DNA from: JALHVH01 sp964544265
GTDB lineage: Bacteria > Acidobacteriota > Aminicenantia > Aminicenantales > Saccharicenantaceae
Reading direction: 5' to 3'
DNA: 64,000 nucleotides
Assembly (NCBI GenBank): GCA_964544265.1
Contig: CAZJBD010000002.1
Span: 10,801 to 74,800 of the forward strand
Shown here: positions 1 through 9,191 of the stretch, piece after piece
How positions within the stretch are numbered: the stretch's first letter is position 1
Layout: every line of letters starts with the position of its first letter
Position numbers and translations under genes: made by a program
The notes under the pieces: generated by a model
Seen by the model: only the letters and a program-made list of their open reading frames with translations
The model's database searches: none
What the model was told of the DNA's origin: nothing

Positions 1-1232
1 TCGGCGGGGGCTGTCTCGAAGCGGTTCTTTTTTTCCCTAGGATCCTGGACGAGGTCAAAAAGCATTTGTTTTTGGTTCACCCTGAAATATTTTTCTCGGC
101 CGTCGATGATAGCGAGGTTGCCGTCTCTCTCCAGTTGGGAAAATGCCAGGTCTTCCCATTTTGCCGATTGGGATCGGACGATTGAGATTAAGCTCGATCC
201 TTGAAAAGGTTCAGGTTTTTTGAACTCGAAAAGATCGAGGATCGTGGGCGCGATATCGATGGGCTTGACAACGTGGTCCATCCGGAGTGGCGAGAAACCC
301 GGGATTTTCATAATGAGGGGGACGTGAATTTGAGCCTCGTGAAGAAAACCTCCATGCTGGAAATAGAATCCATTCTCGCCGAGGGATTCCCCATGGTCTG
401 CTGTCAGGACGACGGCCGTTCTGTTCTCCAAACCGAGATTCTCAAGCTCCGTTAGAAGCCCCTGGATCTGGCGATCCACATAAATGACCTCTCCGGCGTA
501 GTTGACAAGATAAGACGCGGCATCGGTCCGGTTTTCCAGAATTTGGTAGGGTGTAATGGCGTCGTGCTGAGCGTCGCCGACATCCAGAATGACTCTCTTG
601 CGGTATCGAGGCAGAAGCTTGCCCAACTCGGGATGAGGATAATAAGGGCCGTGGGGGTCCTGAAAATGGATGAAAACAAAGAATTTCTTTTTTCTTCCGT
701 TCTGGTCTAACCACCGGATCGCCGCCTGGGCTGTCAGGCTCCCCTCTCTCTCATAGAACATACGATTGGCCTCTCTTTGGGGAAGGTCATCGTCGTAGGA
801 ATCAAAACCCTGCCCGATGTTCGTCGCTTTTTGCAGGACGGCATTGCTGACAAAAGCGGCCGTTTGGAATCCTTTATCGCGAAGGACTTCGGCGATCGTC
901 AAGAGGGTATCCGGCAGGATATCATAATTTGTTGTGATGCCATTGAAAATTGGGTACGTGGACGTCAACATACTGGCGATTGAAGGCAGAGTCGTGGGGA
1001 TGGAGCAATAGGCTCTTTCAAAAAGAACCCCCTTTTGAGCCAGGGCATCCATGGCCGGGGTCGAAAACTTTTTCTGTCCGGAACAGGAAAGGTGGTCATA
1101 TCTCATCGAATCGACAACGATCCAAAGAAGGTTCCGAGGAGCGCGGGGTCGACAGCCCTCCTGCGCGAGCAGCAGAATACCCGCAGAAAGGATAATCCCG
1201 AAGATTGTCCTCAAGCGACGAAGCGAGGTCAT
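1..1232 (-). CDS. sulfatase-like hydrolase (alkaline phosphatase superfamily), C-terminus cut by window edge
   Basis: The minus-strand frame is open from about 1292 to base 1, so the C-terminus lies outside the window. Translated by eye it shows the sulfatase N-terminal metal-binding segment (NLLWIVVDSMRYDHLSC), the nucleophile region (PTTLPSIASMLTSTYP) and the second metal site (TADHGESLGENGFYFQHG). The position that is formylglycine-forming Cys or Ser in true sulfatases appears to be Thr, and the Arg of C/S-x-P-x-R is absent, so the enzyme may be a phosphatase or phosphotransferase of the superfamily rather than a classical sulfatase. I chose ATG 1232 because it starts a signal-like segment (TSLRRLRTIFGIILSAGILLL) ending near a Cys; ATG 1292 is an alternative. 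It is probably exported or membrane-anchored. Family call is firm, substrate unknown. Confidence 0.85.
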   Translation of the reverse strand, partial: MTSLRRLRTIFGIILSAGILLLAQEGCRPRAPRNLLWIVVDSMRYDHLSCSGQKKFSTPAMDALAQKGVLFERAYCSIPTTLPSIASMLTSTYPIFNGITTNYDILPDTLLTIAEVLRDKGFQTAAFVSNAVLQKATNIGQGFDSYDDDLPQREANRMFYEREGSLTAQAAIRWLDQNGRKKKFFVFIHFQDPHGPYYPHPELGKLLPRYRKRVILDVGDAQHDAITPYQILENRTDAASYLVNYAGEVIYVDRQIQGLLTELENLGLENRTAVVLTADHGESLGENGFYFQHGGFLHEAQIHVPLIMKIPGFSPLRMDHVVKPIDIAPTILDLFEFKKPEPFQGSSLISIVRSQSAKWEDLAFSQLERDGNLAIIDGREKYFRVNQKQMLFDLVQDPREKKNRFETAPA

Positions 1233-1335
1233 CCCCAACTTAAGATCATCATAGAGATAATGAAAAGCCATGTCAAATTCTTTGCAGGACATGTTTCTTA
1301 CCGCCTGAATCCGGCTTCTCAGGCACGTTTAAGTT

Positions 1336-1509
1336 GACGAGCGGCACCCCGGGTCTTGCCCCGGGGAGCCGCTCGTCGGGGGATCCAAGGGGGTATGCCC
1401 TCTTGGTCGCAGGGCGAGAGTTCATGCCTCGCCGGAGAAAGGGAGGCAGGGAGCGAAGCGAACGTTGGAAGGGGGAAAGGCGAAACAGGTTCCCCCTCCA
1501 GGTTGACTT
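1336..1509 (+). repeat. dispersed repeat, copy A, with 5' hairpin
   Basis: Bases 1368-1509 match the reverse complement of 38430-38570 at roughly 80% by eye, with shared blocks such as GTCGGGGGATCCAAGGGG, AGAAAGGGAGGCAGG and TTGGAAGGGGGAAA. Copy A is preceded by a strong hairpin: GACGAGCGGC (1336-1345) pairs with GCCGCTCGTC (1368-1377), and inner CCCCGGG with CCCGGGG. No convincing protein is encoded. Both copies end in a TTGACTT that points toward the start of the next gene. Confidence 0.75.
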
Positions 1510-1531
1510 CCACCTAAGATTGACATATTCT
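1503..1531 (+). promoter_or_regulatory. putative sigma70 promoter at the repeat end, upstream of the histidine kinase
   Basis: TTGACT (1503-1508), a 17-base spacer and TATTCT (1526-1531). The -35 box is the terminal part of repeat copy A. It lies about 110 bases before the kinase start. The -10 box has two mismatches to TATAAT, so this is moderate evidence. Confidence 0.4.
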
Positions 1532-1639
1532 TGTGGTCAGGAAGAGTGGGCTCATCAAGTCGATTTGTGGTTCCGAGGTTCCGGAAAACGAGGGGATAAT
1601 CCCGGCGTTCGAACCTATAAGACTTGAGGGGAGGCGCTC

Positions 1640-4501
1640 TTGGTTAAAGAAGGGAATCCGAGTGGGGGTCCGGCCGACAATTCGATGGCGCGGCTAAGGT
1701 CAAATCCCCAATCTCTCGACCCAAGAGAGCACCGGCCTTCGCTTTATCTTCTCCTCCTTTTCCTTATCGTTGCGGCGGGCATTGTTGCTGCCGGAAATAT
1801 CTTCTATAGCAACTACGCCCGGGATTTCCTCGTCGAGGTTGAACATGAGCTTTCGTCTATTGCGGAGTTGAAAGCGAGCCAATTGGTCCAGTGGAGAAAA
1901 GAACGGCTTGCGGATGCTTCCGTTTTTTACCGGAACAGGGCCTTTGCCGGACTGGTCGAACGCCTTTTTGAGGCTCCCACGGACACGGAGGTCAGGAGCC
2001 TTATTATTGGCTGGCTCGATCAGATAAAGGACGCCTACGAGTATGACCGGGTCTTTATTCTGGATACTCAGGGGATCGAGCGGGTGGCGGCTCCTGTCAC
2101 GCCAGAGCCCGTGGCGTCCCATCTGCTGCAGCAAATCCCCGAGATTCTGCGCTTGGACAAGGCAACGTTTCTGGATCTCCACCGGGATGCGCTCGATCGT
2201 CCCATCCATTTAAGTCTTGTCGTTCCGGTTCGAAGGCCGGACGGCAGCCAACCCTTGGGTATTCTCGTGCTGCGCATTGACCCGTCGATTCATCTCTACC
2301 CCCTTGTCCAGCAATGGCCTTCCCCCAGCCGAACGGCCGAATTCCTGCTTGTCCGCCGGGACGGAAATGACGCGCTCTTTCTGAGTGAGCTCAAGTTTCA
2401 AAAGGATGCGGCTCTGGAGTTGCGTATCCCATTGACATCCACGGACCTGCCCTGCGTTAAAGCAGCCCTGGGGCAGGAAGGTATCATGAAAGGCCTTGAT
2501 TATCGCGGCGTCGCGGTGCTGGCCGACGTGCGCGGAATTCCTGGTTCGCCCTGGTTTCTCATCGCCCGCATGGATATCGCGGAGGTTCAGGCGCCCCTGC
2601 GAGAGCGATTGTGGCTGATCGTCGGGCTTGTCGGCGCCCTTCTCTTCGGCGCGGGCATGGCTGCGGCCCTGATTTGGCGCCAACAGCGGGTTCGTTTTTT
2701 CCGGGAGCGGCTGGCTGCGGCGAAGACCCTCTACGACGTCTCCTCGCGCCATGAGGCTCTTGTCTCCGCGGTTCCGGACATCATCATGGAGGTCGATCAG
2801 AATAAGGTCTATACCTGGGCGAATCCGGCGGGCATAGAGTTCTTCGGTGAGAATGTCATCGGCAAGGAAGCAGCATTCTATTTTGAGGGCGAACAGGAGA
2901 CATATCAAAAGGTCCAACCGCTTTTCGAAGGACAAGGCGAAGTGATCTATGTCGAGAGCTGGCAAAGGCGCAAAGATGGGGAGAAGCGCCTTTTGGCCTG
3001 GTGGTGTCGGGTCCTCAAAGATGAAGGCGGGCGCGTCATAGGGGCCATTTCCTCTGGCCGCGACATCACCGAGAGCATGCGGGCGGAGGAGGCCCTGCGG
3101 GAGAGCGAGGAAAAATTCCGGAATCTTTTCAATAATGCTGTGGAAGGCGTATATCAGACGACATCCGACGGCAGGCTTATCACAGTGAATATGGCCTTTG
3201 CCAGGATGCTCGGCTACGAATCCCCTGAAGAAATGATGAGAACGGTTACGGATATCGCCCACCAGCTGTACGCGGATCCGGATGATAGGAAAATGGTTGT
3301 CCGCATTCTCAGAGAAACGGGGTTTCTCAAAGGCCTTGAGTTCCAAATGCGCAAGAAGGATGGAAGCGTCATCTGGGTCTCTGCCAATGCTCGATTGAAC
3401 AAATCTCCGGACGGCGGCTCCAATTTTGAGGGTTTCATAACGGACATCACCAGGCGCAAGGAGGCGGAGGAGAGGTTGCGGGAGAACGAGGCGAAGTATC
3501 GGGCCATCATTGAAACGAATCAGGAATGGATCTGGCGGATGGATAATAAAGGGATCCATACCTATAGCAATCCAGCGATAGAACAGATCTTGGGCTACTC
3601 GGTCGGGGATATCGTGGGGAAGGACGCGACGGTTTACATGAATCCGGAGGACCGCCGAAAAATTGGAGGGATGCTTCCGGGATGGATTGAGAATAAAACG
3701 GGATGGAGCAATCTGATCGTACGATGGGTGCATAAGGACGGCAGCATGCGCTGGCTGGAGAGCGACGCCGTGCCGCTGTTGGACGCCCGGGGTGAATTGA
3801 TCGGTTTTCAAGGGTCGGACCGCGACATCACCGAGCGCATGCAAGCGGAGGAGGCCCTGCGGTCATCTCTGCGGGAAAAAGAAGTTCTGCTCCGGGAGAT
3901 TCACCACCGCGTCAAGAACAACATGCAGGTCATTTCTAGCCTTTTCAGCCTCCAATCCGGGCACACAACGAATGAGGAATGCCGGGGGATCCTTAAAGAG
4001 GCGCAGACACGCATCCGTTCCATGAGCCTGGTCCACGAAAAGCTATATAGATCTCCCGACCTGTCGAAAATCGACCTTACGGGATATATCCAGACTCTAG
4101 CGGCTCACCTGCTCCAGGTCTATCTGATCCGTCCAGAGAAGGTCCGGATGGAAACGGAGTTTGAGGACGTATCCGTGGACATCAATTCGGCCGTCCCCTG
4201 CGGACTCATCCTCAATGAGTTAATTTCCAACGCGCTCAAACATGCGTTTCCAGCTGGGCGGAAAGGGGTGATTAAGATCAGATTGAGACGCGGACCCGAG
4301 GGAAGGGTCGAGCTTCGGGTAGCGGACGATGGAGTGGGTTTGCCTGCAGGCCTGGATTTACGGAAAGCCAAAACCTTTGGACTGCAGATCGTGAACCTGC
4401 TCGTTGACCAGCTGGAAGGAGCGATCGATGTCGACAGGACCAACGGGACGGCCGTCACTTTGACGTTCCAAGAATTGACATACGCGCCGCGGCCATCATG
4501 A
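1640..4501 (+). CDS. membrane-bound multi-PAS sensor histidine kinase (HisKA_2 type), orphan
   Basis: A 953-residue sensor kinase. The order is: a first membrane segment (about 33-57), a large extracytoplasmic sensor region (about 58-325), a second membrane segment (about 325-348), three consecutive PAS/PAC units (about 370-490, 490-610 and 615-745), a HisKA_2 dimerisation/phosphoacceptor motif (LREIHHRVKNNMQVISSLFS, His near 755) and an HATPase domain with an N box (LNELISNALKHAF, about 856) and a G box (VADDGVGLPAGLD). The HHRVKNN form is typical of the LytS/HWE-like group rather than classical HisKA. The start is TTG at 1640, supported by GGGGAGG just upstream; ATG 1685 is an alternative. 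No response regulator is adjacent, so the partner and signal are unknown. Confidence 0.92.
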   Translation: MVKEGNPSGGPADNSMARLRSNPQSLDPREHRPSLYLLLLFLIVAAGIVAAGNIFYSNYARDFLVEVEHELSSIAELKASQLVQWRKERLADASVFYRNRAFAGLVERLFEAPTDTEVRSLIIGWLDQIKDAYEYDRVFILDTQGIERVAAPVTPEPVASHLLQQIPEILRLDKATFLDLHRDALDRPIHLSLVVPVRRPDGSQPLGILVLRIDPSIHLYPLVQQWPSPSRTAEFLLVRRDGNDALFLSELKFQKDAALELRIPLTSTDLPCVKAALGQEGIMKGLDYRGVAVLADVRGIPGSPWFLIARMDIAEVQAPLRERLWLIVGLVGALLFGAGMAAALIWRQQRVRFFRERLAAAKTLYDVSSRHEALVSAVPDIIMEVDQNKVYTWANPAGIEFFGENVIGKEAAFYFEGEQETYQKVQPLFEGQGEVIYVESWQRRKDGEKRLLAWWCRVLKDEGGRVIGAISSGRDITESMRAEEALRESEEKFRNLFNNAVEGVYQTTSDGRLITVNMAFARMLGYESPEEMMRTVTDIAHQLYADPDDRKMVVRILRETGFLKGLEFQMRKKDGSVIWVSANARLNKSPDGGSNFEGFITDITRRKEAEERLRENEAKYRAIIETNQEWIWRMDNKGIHTYSNPAIEQILGYSVGDIVGKDATVYMNPEDRRKIGGMLPGWIENKTGWSNLIVRWVHKDGSMRWLESDAVPLLDARGELIGFQGSDRDITERMQAEEALRSSLREKEVLLREIHHRVKNNMQVISSLFSLQSGHTTNEECRGILKEAQTRIRSMSLVHEKLYRSPDLSKIDLTGYIQTLAAHLLQVYLIRPEKVRMETEFEDVSVDINSAVPCGLILNELISNALKHAFPAGRKGVIKIRLRRGPEGRVELRVADDGVGLPAGLDLRKAKTFGLQIVNLLVDQLEGAIDVDRTNGTAVTLTFQELTYAPRPS

Positions 4502-4587
4502 GCGGATTCCCCGCTTGAAGACCGACCTTCGGTCAGGCTCTCAGGAGACGAAATGTTCTCCCTCTGTCTGGGTGGGAAGAAGGGAAT

Positions 4588-4616
4588 TTGACAGCTTTTC
4601 TGGCTTCATGTATTAA
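4588..4616 (+). promoter_or_regulatory. putative sigma70 promoter for gatE operon
   Basis: A consensus TTGACA (4588-4593), a 17-base spacer and TATTAA (4611-4616). Transcription from here would begin about 12 bases before the TTG start of gatE, giving a very short leader without a Shine-Dalgarno sequence. Confidence 0.5.
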
Positions 4617-4634
4617 TGGACATTCAAACCGCGT

Positions 4635-6578
4635 TTGGAAGGACCCCAGGCCACGAAAGAATTTGTTTTCAAGCCTTTCGAGGAGATGACGCCGGACGAC
4701 TACGCCGCCGTCGGCTTCAGGTCCGGCCTGGAGATCCACCAGCAGCTCCTGACTTCACAGAAGCTCTTTTGCTTCTGTCCGGCCGGCCGGCTGAGCAACG
4801 CGTTCGACGCCGAGATCCTTCGTCACATGCGGCCCACGCTCTCCGAGCTCGGCGAGTACGATGGCACGGCCCTCATGGAGTTCAAGACGAAAAAGGAGAT
4901 CATCTATCGGATTCATCGCGAGACGGTCTGCACGTACGAGATGGACGATACACCGCCCTTCAGGCTCAACGAGGAAGCGTTGGACATCGCCTTGGGCATC
5001 GGGATGCTCTATGCCTGCAAGATGATCGACGAGCTTCATATCGCCCGCAAACAATACCTGGACGGGAGCATCCCCACCGGCTTCCAGCGGACGACCATCG
5101 TCGGGGTGGACGGCAAGATCCCCTACAAGGGGCGCGACATCAGGATCGTCCAGTTGGGGTTGGAGGAGGACGCCTGCCGCGAGGTCAGCGACGTCGGCCA
5201 CCGGCGCGTCTATCTCACGGACCGGCTCGGCATGCCCCTTATCGAGACCGTGACCGCCCCTGACATGCGGACTCCTCAGGAAGTGGCCGAGGTCGCCCAA
5301 CTCCTGCGCCGGCTTGTACGGATGACCGGCAAGGTTCGGACGGGAATCGGGGCGGCGCGTGAGGATGTCAACGTCAGCGTTACGGGCGGGACGCGCGTGG
5401 AGATCAAGGGCGTCCCGCGCATTCCGCGGATTCCTCTCCTCACCTACAACGAGGCCATGCGGCAATGGAACCTGTTGAGGCTCCGGGATGAGCTGGCCCG
5501 CCGGGGGATCGTCAAGGCCTCGTTCAATGCTTTCACGGAAGAGATCGGCAAGGTCTTGCGCCGGACCGAGTATCAGCCGATCCGATCGGCGATCGCGAAC
5601 GGGATGACCGTCTGCGGCGTCCGGCTCCATGGATTCAAAAGCCTCTTGAGATGGCAAACCCAGACCCACACGTCCTTTTCCCAGGAGATCTCCGACCGCG
5701 TGCGAGTCATCGCTTGCCTGACCGTCCTCCCAAACATCATTCACTCGGACAATCCAGGTGAAACCTTGTCCAGCTCGGAGTGGCTGGCGGTCCGCAAGGC
5801 CATGAACGCCGGACCCGACGACACGCTGGTCATCGTTTGGGGTCCGGACGCGGACGCCCGGCTCGGCGCCCAGGAGATCATCGCCCGGGCGAGGGAAGCC
5901 ACCATCGGCATACCTTCCGAAACGAGACAGGCCCATATCGACGGGACGAACGGTTTCGAACGCATCCTGCCCGGCCCCGACCGGATGTACCCGGACACCG
6001 ACCTCCCGGCCAAACGGATCACCGCGGAACGGCTGGACAGGATCAGGGCCTCGCTTCGTCCGAACATCCTGAGCATCGAGAAGAGGTACAGGGAGATCGG
6101 CGTCCCTGCGGACCTTGTGGAAAAACTCGCCGTCTCGCCGTTCGCCTCCCTGTTTGAGAGGGCCATCGGAGAATGGGGCATGAAGTCGGCCCTGGTGTCC
6201 GTGGTCCTTATTCAAATCCCCGCCCGGCTGAAAAAAAAGGGTCTTGCCGTCGAACGTCTTGATGAGGCGACCATGACCACAATTCTCGCCGCTCTCAAGG
6301 ATCGACAGATCTACCGGGAGGGTCTCCCGGAGCTTCTCGAACGCGTGCTCGTCGATCGGAGAAAAATCGAAGATCTCTGGCCGTCTCCGGCTGATCATCT
6401 GAAGGTCGGAGCAGACGTTCGAGCCGCCGTGGAGAATCTGAAAGGCAGGAGATTTAGACGGGAGGCGGCGCGGGAGCTTCTGGCCATGGGCCGGCTCATG
6501 GATGAATGGCGGGGGAGGGTCGATGGCACGGAACTGGCAGCCTGGCTCAAAGAAGAGCTCGAAGGGAGTTCCCGATAA
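4635..6578 (+). CDS. gatE: archaeal-type Glu-tRNA(Gln) amidotransferase subunit E
   Basis: GatE is the kinase/amidotransferase subunit of the heterodimeric GatDE that converts Glu-tRNA(Gln) to Gln-tRNA(Gln). The 647-residue length fits archaeal GatE (about 620-640) and not bacterial GatB (about 475). Visible are the GatB/GatE signature GLEIHQQLLTSQKLFC near the N-terminus, the QYLDGSIPTGFQRTT segment, an AspRS-like insertion in the middle and a YqeY-like helical tail. The stop overlaps the gatD start (TAATG), so the two are translationally coupled. The start is uncertain: TTG 4635 has no Shine-Dalgarno, and ATG 4686 would place the protein start 13 residues before GLEIH, closer to archaeal homologues. 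GatDE is regarded as archaeal, so its presence beside clearly bacterial genes is notable. Confidence 0.93.
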   Translation: MEGPQATKEFVFKPFEEMTPDDYAAVGFRSGLEIHQQLLTSQKLFCFCPAGRLSNAFDAEILRHMRPTLSELGEYDGTALMEFKTKKEIIYRIHRETVCTYEMDDTPPFRLNEEALDIALGIGMLYACKMIDELHIARKQYLDGSIPTGFQRTTIVGVDGKIPYKGRDIRIVQLGLEEDACREVSDVGHRRVYLTDRLGMPLIETVTAPDMRTPQEVAEVAQLLRRLVRMTGKVRTGIGAAREDVNVSVTGGTRVEIKGVPRIPRIPLLTYNEAMRQWNLLRLRDELARRGIVKASFNAFTEEIGKVLRRTEYQPIRSAIANGMTVCGVRLHGFKSLLRWQTQTHTSFSQEISDRVRVIACLTVLPNIIHSDNPGETLSSSEWLAVRKAMNAGPDDTLVIVWGPDADARLGAQEIIARAREATIGIPSETRQAHIDGTNGFERILPGPDRMYPDTDLPAKRITAERLDRIRASLRPNILSIEKRYREIGVPADLVEKLAVSPFASLFERAIGEWGMKSALVSVVLIQIPARLKKKGLAVERLDEATMTTILAALKDRQIYREGLPELLERVLVDRRKIEDLWPSPADHLKVGADVRAAVENLKGRRFRREAARELLAMGRLMDEWRGRVDGTELAAWLKEELEGSSR

Positions 6579-7963
6579 TGGACGAGAATCTTTACAAAGG
6601 ATATAAGGGGCGGGCTCTGGATGTCCTTAAGAGTTTCCATGCCCAGGTCTGGAGCGACGTCAAGATCACAACTGACAGAGGGGAGTTTGTGGGCATCATC
6701 CTGCCTCGCTCCGAAACGGCCGACCCCCTGCACATCATCCTTAAGCTCAAGTCCGGATACAACGTCGGCATTCTTGCCGACAGCATTACAGCGATCGATA
6801 TCCAGGGACGGAAGGAAGCTCATTACAAGATCCCGGAAAAAGAATTCCCTTACGATCCGAAAAAACCGCGAGTCAAGCTCCTGGGAACGGGAGGGACGAT
6901 CGCCAGCCGGCTCGACTACCGAACGGGCGCAGTCATCCCGGCTTTCTCGCCGGGCGAGTTGTATGGTTCTGTGCCGGAGCTGGCCGATATCTGCAACCTG
7001 GAGACCGAGAAGCTTTACGGCGTATTCAGCGAGAACATGGGGCCCGAGCAATGGCGGGGGACGGCCGAAGCCATCGGAAGGGAAATCGCCAAGGGTGTCC
7101 AGGGCATCGTCATCGGCCACGGCACGGACACCATGCACCACACGGCGGCCATCCTATCCTTCATGGTCCAGAACTCGCCCGTGCCCATTGTCATGGTCGG
7201 GTCCCAACGATCGAGCGATCGGCCCTCCTCGGACGCAGCCCTCAACCTGATGTACAGCGTCAGGGCCGCCGCCGAGAGCGACATCGCCGAGGTCATGGTC
7301 TGCATGTTCGGGCCGACATCGGACCTCTACGGACTGCTGCACCGGGGGACCCGCGTTCGCAAGATGCACTCGAGCTACCGGTCCACGTTCCGGACGATTG
7401 GCGACATCCCCATCGCCATGGTCAGCCGGGAGAAGATCACGCTTCTGCGTCAGGACTACCGGAGGAGGCGCGATGAAAAAGATGTCGTCATCAACACGGC
7501 CTTCGAAGAGAGGGTCAGCATCGTTTATTACTACCCGAACATGAAGCCGGACATCCTCGACTCTCTCATCGACAACGGTTACCGGGGGATCATCATCGCG
7601 GGGACCGGCCTGGGGCACGTTAACAAGCCGCTCTACCCGGCGCTCAAGAGGGCCAGGGACAAAGGCATCGCTGTTTTCATGACGGTTCAAACCCTTTGGG
7701 GGTATGTCCAGATGTACGTATATGATACAGGACGGGACATGATGGAGTTAGGGGTTATCCCCGCGGCCAACATGCTTCCCGAGGTCGCTTATGTCAAATT
7801 GGGCTGGACTTTGGGACAGACCGCGGATTATGAGGAGATTAAGAGGATCATGCTGACGCCCATAGCGGGCGAGATCACGGAGAGGGAGCCGTCGAATGGC
7901 TATCTCATTCTCCAGGGCGGCATCCCCGAGGTTGAGGAGTTCATCTCAAAATTCAAGAAATAA
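6578..7963 (+). CDS. gatD: archaeal-type Glu-tRNA(Gln) amidotransferase subunit D
   Basis: GatD is the asparaginase-like subunit that hydrolyses a side-chain amide and passes ammonia to GatE. The 461-residue protein has an N-terminal Tudor-like domain (about 1-85) followed by an L-asparaginase type I fold. Catalytic threonine motifs are present: LLGTGGTIAS (first Thr near 107) and GIVIGHGTDTMHH (Thr183-Asp184). RSSDRPSSDAALN and the later VRKMHSSYR segments are also typical. The Tudor domain distinguishes GatD from free L-asparaginases. The ATG at 6578 overlaps the gatE stop codon by one base. The next gene begins 10 bases downstream. Confidence 0.94.
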   Translation: MDENLYKGYKGRALDVLKSFHAQVWSDVKITTDRGEFVGIILPRSETADPLHIILKLKSGYNVGILADSITAIDIQGRKEAHYKIPEKEFPYDPKKPRVKLLGTGGTIASRLDYRTGAVIPAFSPGELYGSVPELADICNLETEKLYGVFSENMGPEQWRGTAEAIGREIAKGVQGIVIGHGTDTMHHTAAILSFMVQNSPVPIVMVGSQRSSDRPSSDAALNLMYSVRAAAESDIAEVMVCMFGPTSDLYGLLHRGTRVRKMHSSYRSTFRTIGDIPIAMVSREKITLLRQDYRRRRDEKDVVINTAFEERVSIVYYYPNMKPDILDSLIDNGYRGIIIAGTGLGHVNKPLYPALKRARDKGIAVFMTVQTLWGYVQMYVYDTGRDMMELGVIPAANMLPEVAYVKLGWTLGQTADYEEIKRIMLTPIAGEITEREPSNGYLILQGGIPEVEEFISKFKK

Positions 7964-7973
7964 GGTTGAACGA

Positions 7974-9191
7974 ATGGCCGAAAACAAATTGGAAATCCAA
8001 GCGTTCCTTGACAAATTATCGGCCGCGGCCCGTGAGCGGATAAGCCCCCTAAAAAGCAGGGTCATCCGGAAGGCCTACGGCGTCCTCAGCTATGACTACA
8101 TCGTGCCGAACGGGGTTTACGAAGAGCTCTGGGACTGGGACGCGTTCTTTGTCGGCCTGCACCTCATATCCGAAGACCGGAACGACGGAATCTATCTTAA
8201 GAACTGGTGCCTCAATTTCCTTGCCTGCACGGAGCCGGACGGACACACGCCGGGCGGGATCCGTCCCTGGGCCGGCCGCGACGCCCGCCTCTATCACATC
8301 AAGCCGCTCATGGGGCAAGCGGCGTTCTATGCTTCACGATCGCTCGGCGACTTCGAATGGGTCAGGCCCGTCTGGGAAAAGATGAAAGCCTGTGTCCTTT
8401 ACCGGGAGCGCAGGATGAGCGACCCGGGGACGGGTTTGGTCAAGTGGTGGGACAGCATGGAGTCGGGGGCCGACAACAATCCGGCCCTGGTCCGCCGCTA
8501 CCATAACAGCGTCGCCGGGGCCGACGTCAACGCCTTCATGGTCCTCGATTACCGGTCCATGGCGCTGGTCGCCGAAAAAATTGGCCGAAGCGACGATGCC
8601 GGAGCGTTCCGAGAACGGGTCCGCCGGCTCGTTGACGCCGTCAACGCCCATCTCTGGGACGAAGAGGATTCAACGTATTATAATTACGACGGCGTCGAAA
8701 AACGGTCCGTCCGTTGCATCACCTACAGCAATCTGCTTCCATTGTGGGCGCGGCTTGCGCCTCTGGAGCGGGGTAGGGCCATGATCGAACGTTACGTGCT
8801 CGATTCAGGCAAGCTCTGGTCGCCTTTCGGCATCCGATCCGTGGCCGCCGATGAGCCGTCCTATAACAACGAGAACGTGATCAAGCCTTACTCCAACTGG
8901 CAGGGGCCCATCTGGCCGCACGCCAACTGGATGTTCATGCACGCCCTCATCCATTATGGCTATCCCAAGCCTGCCGTGGAGGTTGCCGAGCGGGTCACCC
9001 GGCTGTGCTTGGACGACCTGGCCCGCAATGGGATGATGCATGAAAACTACCATGCGGATACGGGAGCTCCCCTGGCCGCCCCCGATTTTATCAGTTGGAA
9101 CCTCCTCGTGGCCCAGATGATCGAGGAAGCCAGGACGGGGATTTTCCTGCCCGATCCTGACCAGTCCCTATGGCGGGAGAGCTCCCTGTAG
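7974..9191 (+). CDS. GH63-like (alpha/alpha)6 glycoside hydrolase
   Basis: A 405-residue cytoplasmic protein resembling the GH63 / mannosylglycerate-glucosylglycerate hydrolase and trehalase group. Visible motifs are ELWDWDAFFVGLHL near the N-terminus, KWWDSMESGADNNPAL, an aromatic WQGPIWPHANWMFMHAL stretch and the closing ENYHADTGAP...SWNLL. There is no signal peptide. The length is close to the compact bacterial mannosylglycerate hydrolases (about 420 residues), which suggests turnover of a compatible solute, but the substrate cannot be fixed from sequence. ATG 7974 has an AGG upstream and lies 10 bases after gatD, so it is likely the third gene of the gatED operon. A functional link to tRNA amidation is not apparent. 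Confidence 0.8.
   Translation: MAENKLEIQAFLDKLSAAARERISPLKSRVIRKAYGVLSYDYIVPNGVYEELWDWDAFFVGLHLISEDRNDGIYLKNWCLNFLACTEPDGHTPGGIRPWAGRDARLYHIKPLMGQAAFYASRSLGDFEWVRPVWEKMKACVLYRERRMSDPGTGLVKWWDSMESGADNNPALVRRYHNSVAGADVNAFMVLDYRSMALVAEKIGRSDDAGAFRERVRRLVDAVNAHLWDEEDSTYYNYDGVEKRSVRCITYSNLLPLWARLAPLERGRAMIERYVLDSGKLWSPFGIRSVAADEPSYNNENVIKPYSNWQGPIWPHANWMFMHALIHYGYPKPAVEVAERVTRLCLDDLARNGMMHENYHADTGAPLAAPDFISWNLLVAQMIEEARTGIFLPDPDQSLWRESSL

Noticed and set aside
1334..1627. Conserved small protein shared by the two dispersed repeats
   Set aside because: The frames differ by indels between copies, have no ribosome-binding site and read through the hairpin; DNA-level conservation explains the similarity.
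2210..3844. Long minus-strand open frame opposite the histidine kinase (544 codons)
   Set aside because: Lies in the antisense of a clear multi-PAS kinase, has no recognisable domain, and is explained by the GC bias at codon positions.
4755..6398. Long minus-strand open frame opposite gatE (547 codons)
   Set aside because: Antisense shadow of a complete GatE; composition rich in Arg/Gly/Pro/Asp without any motif.
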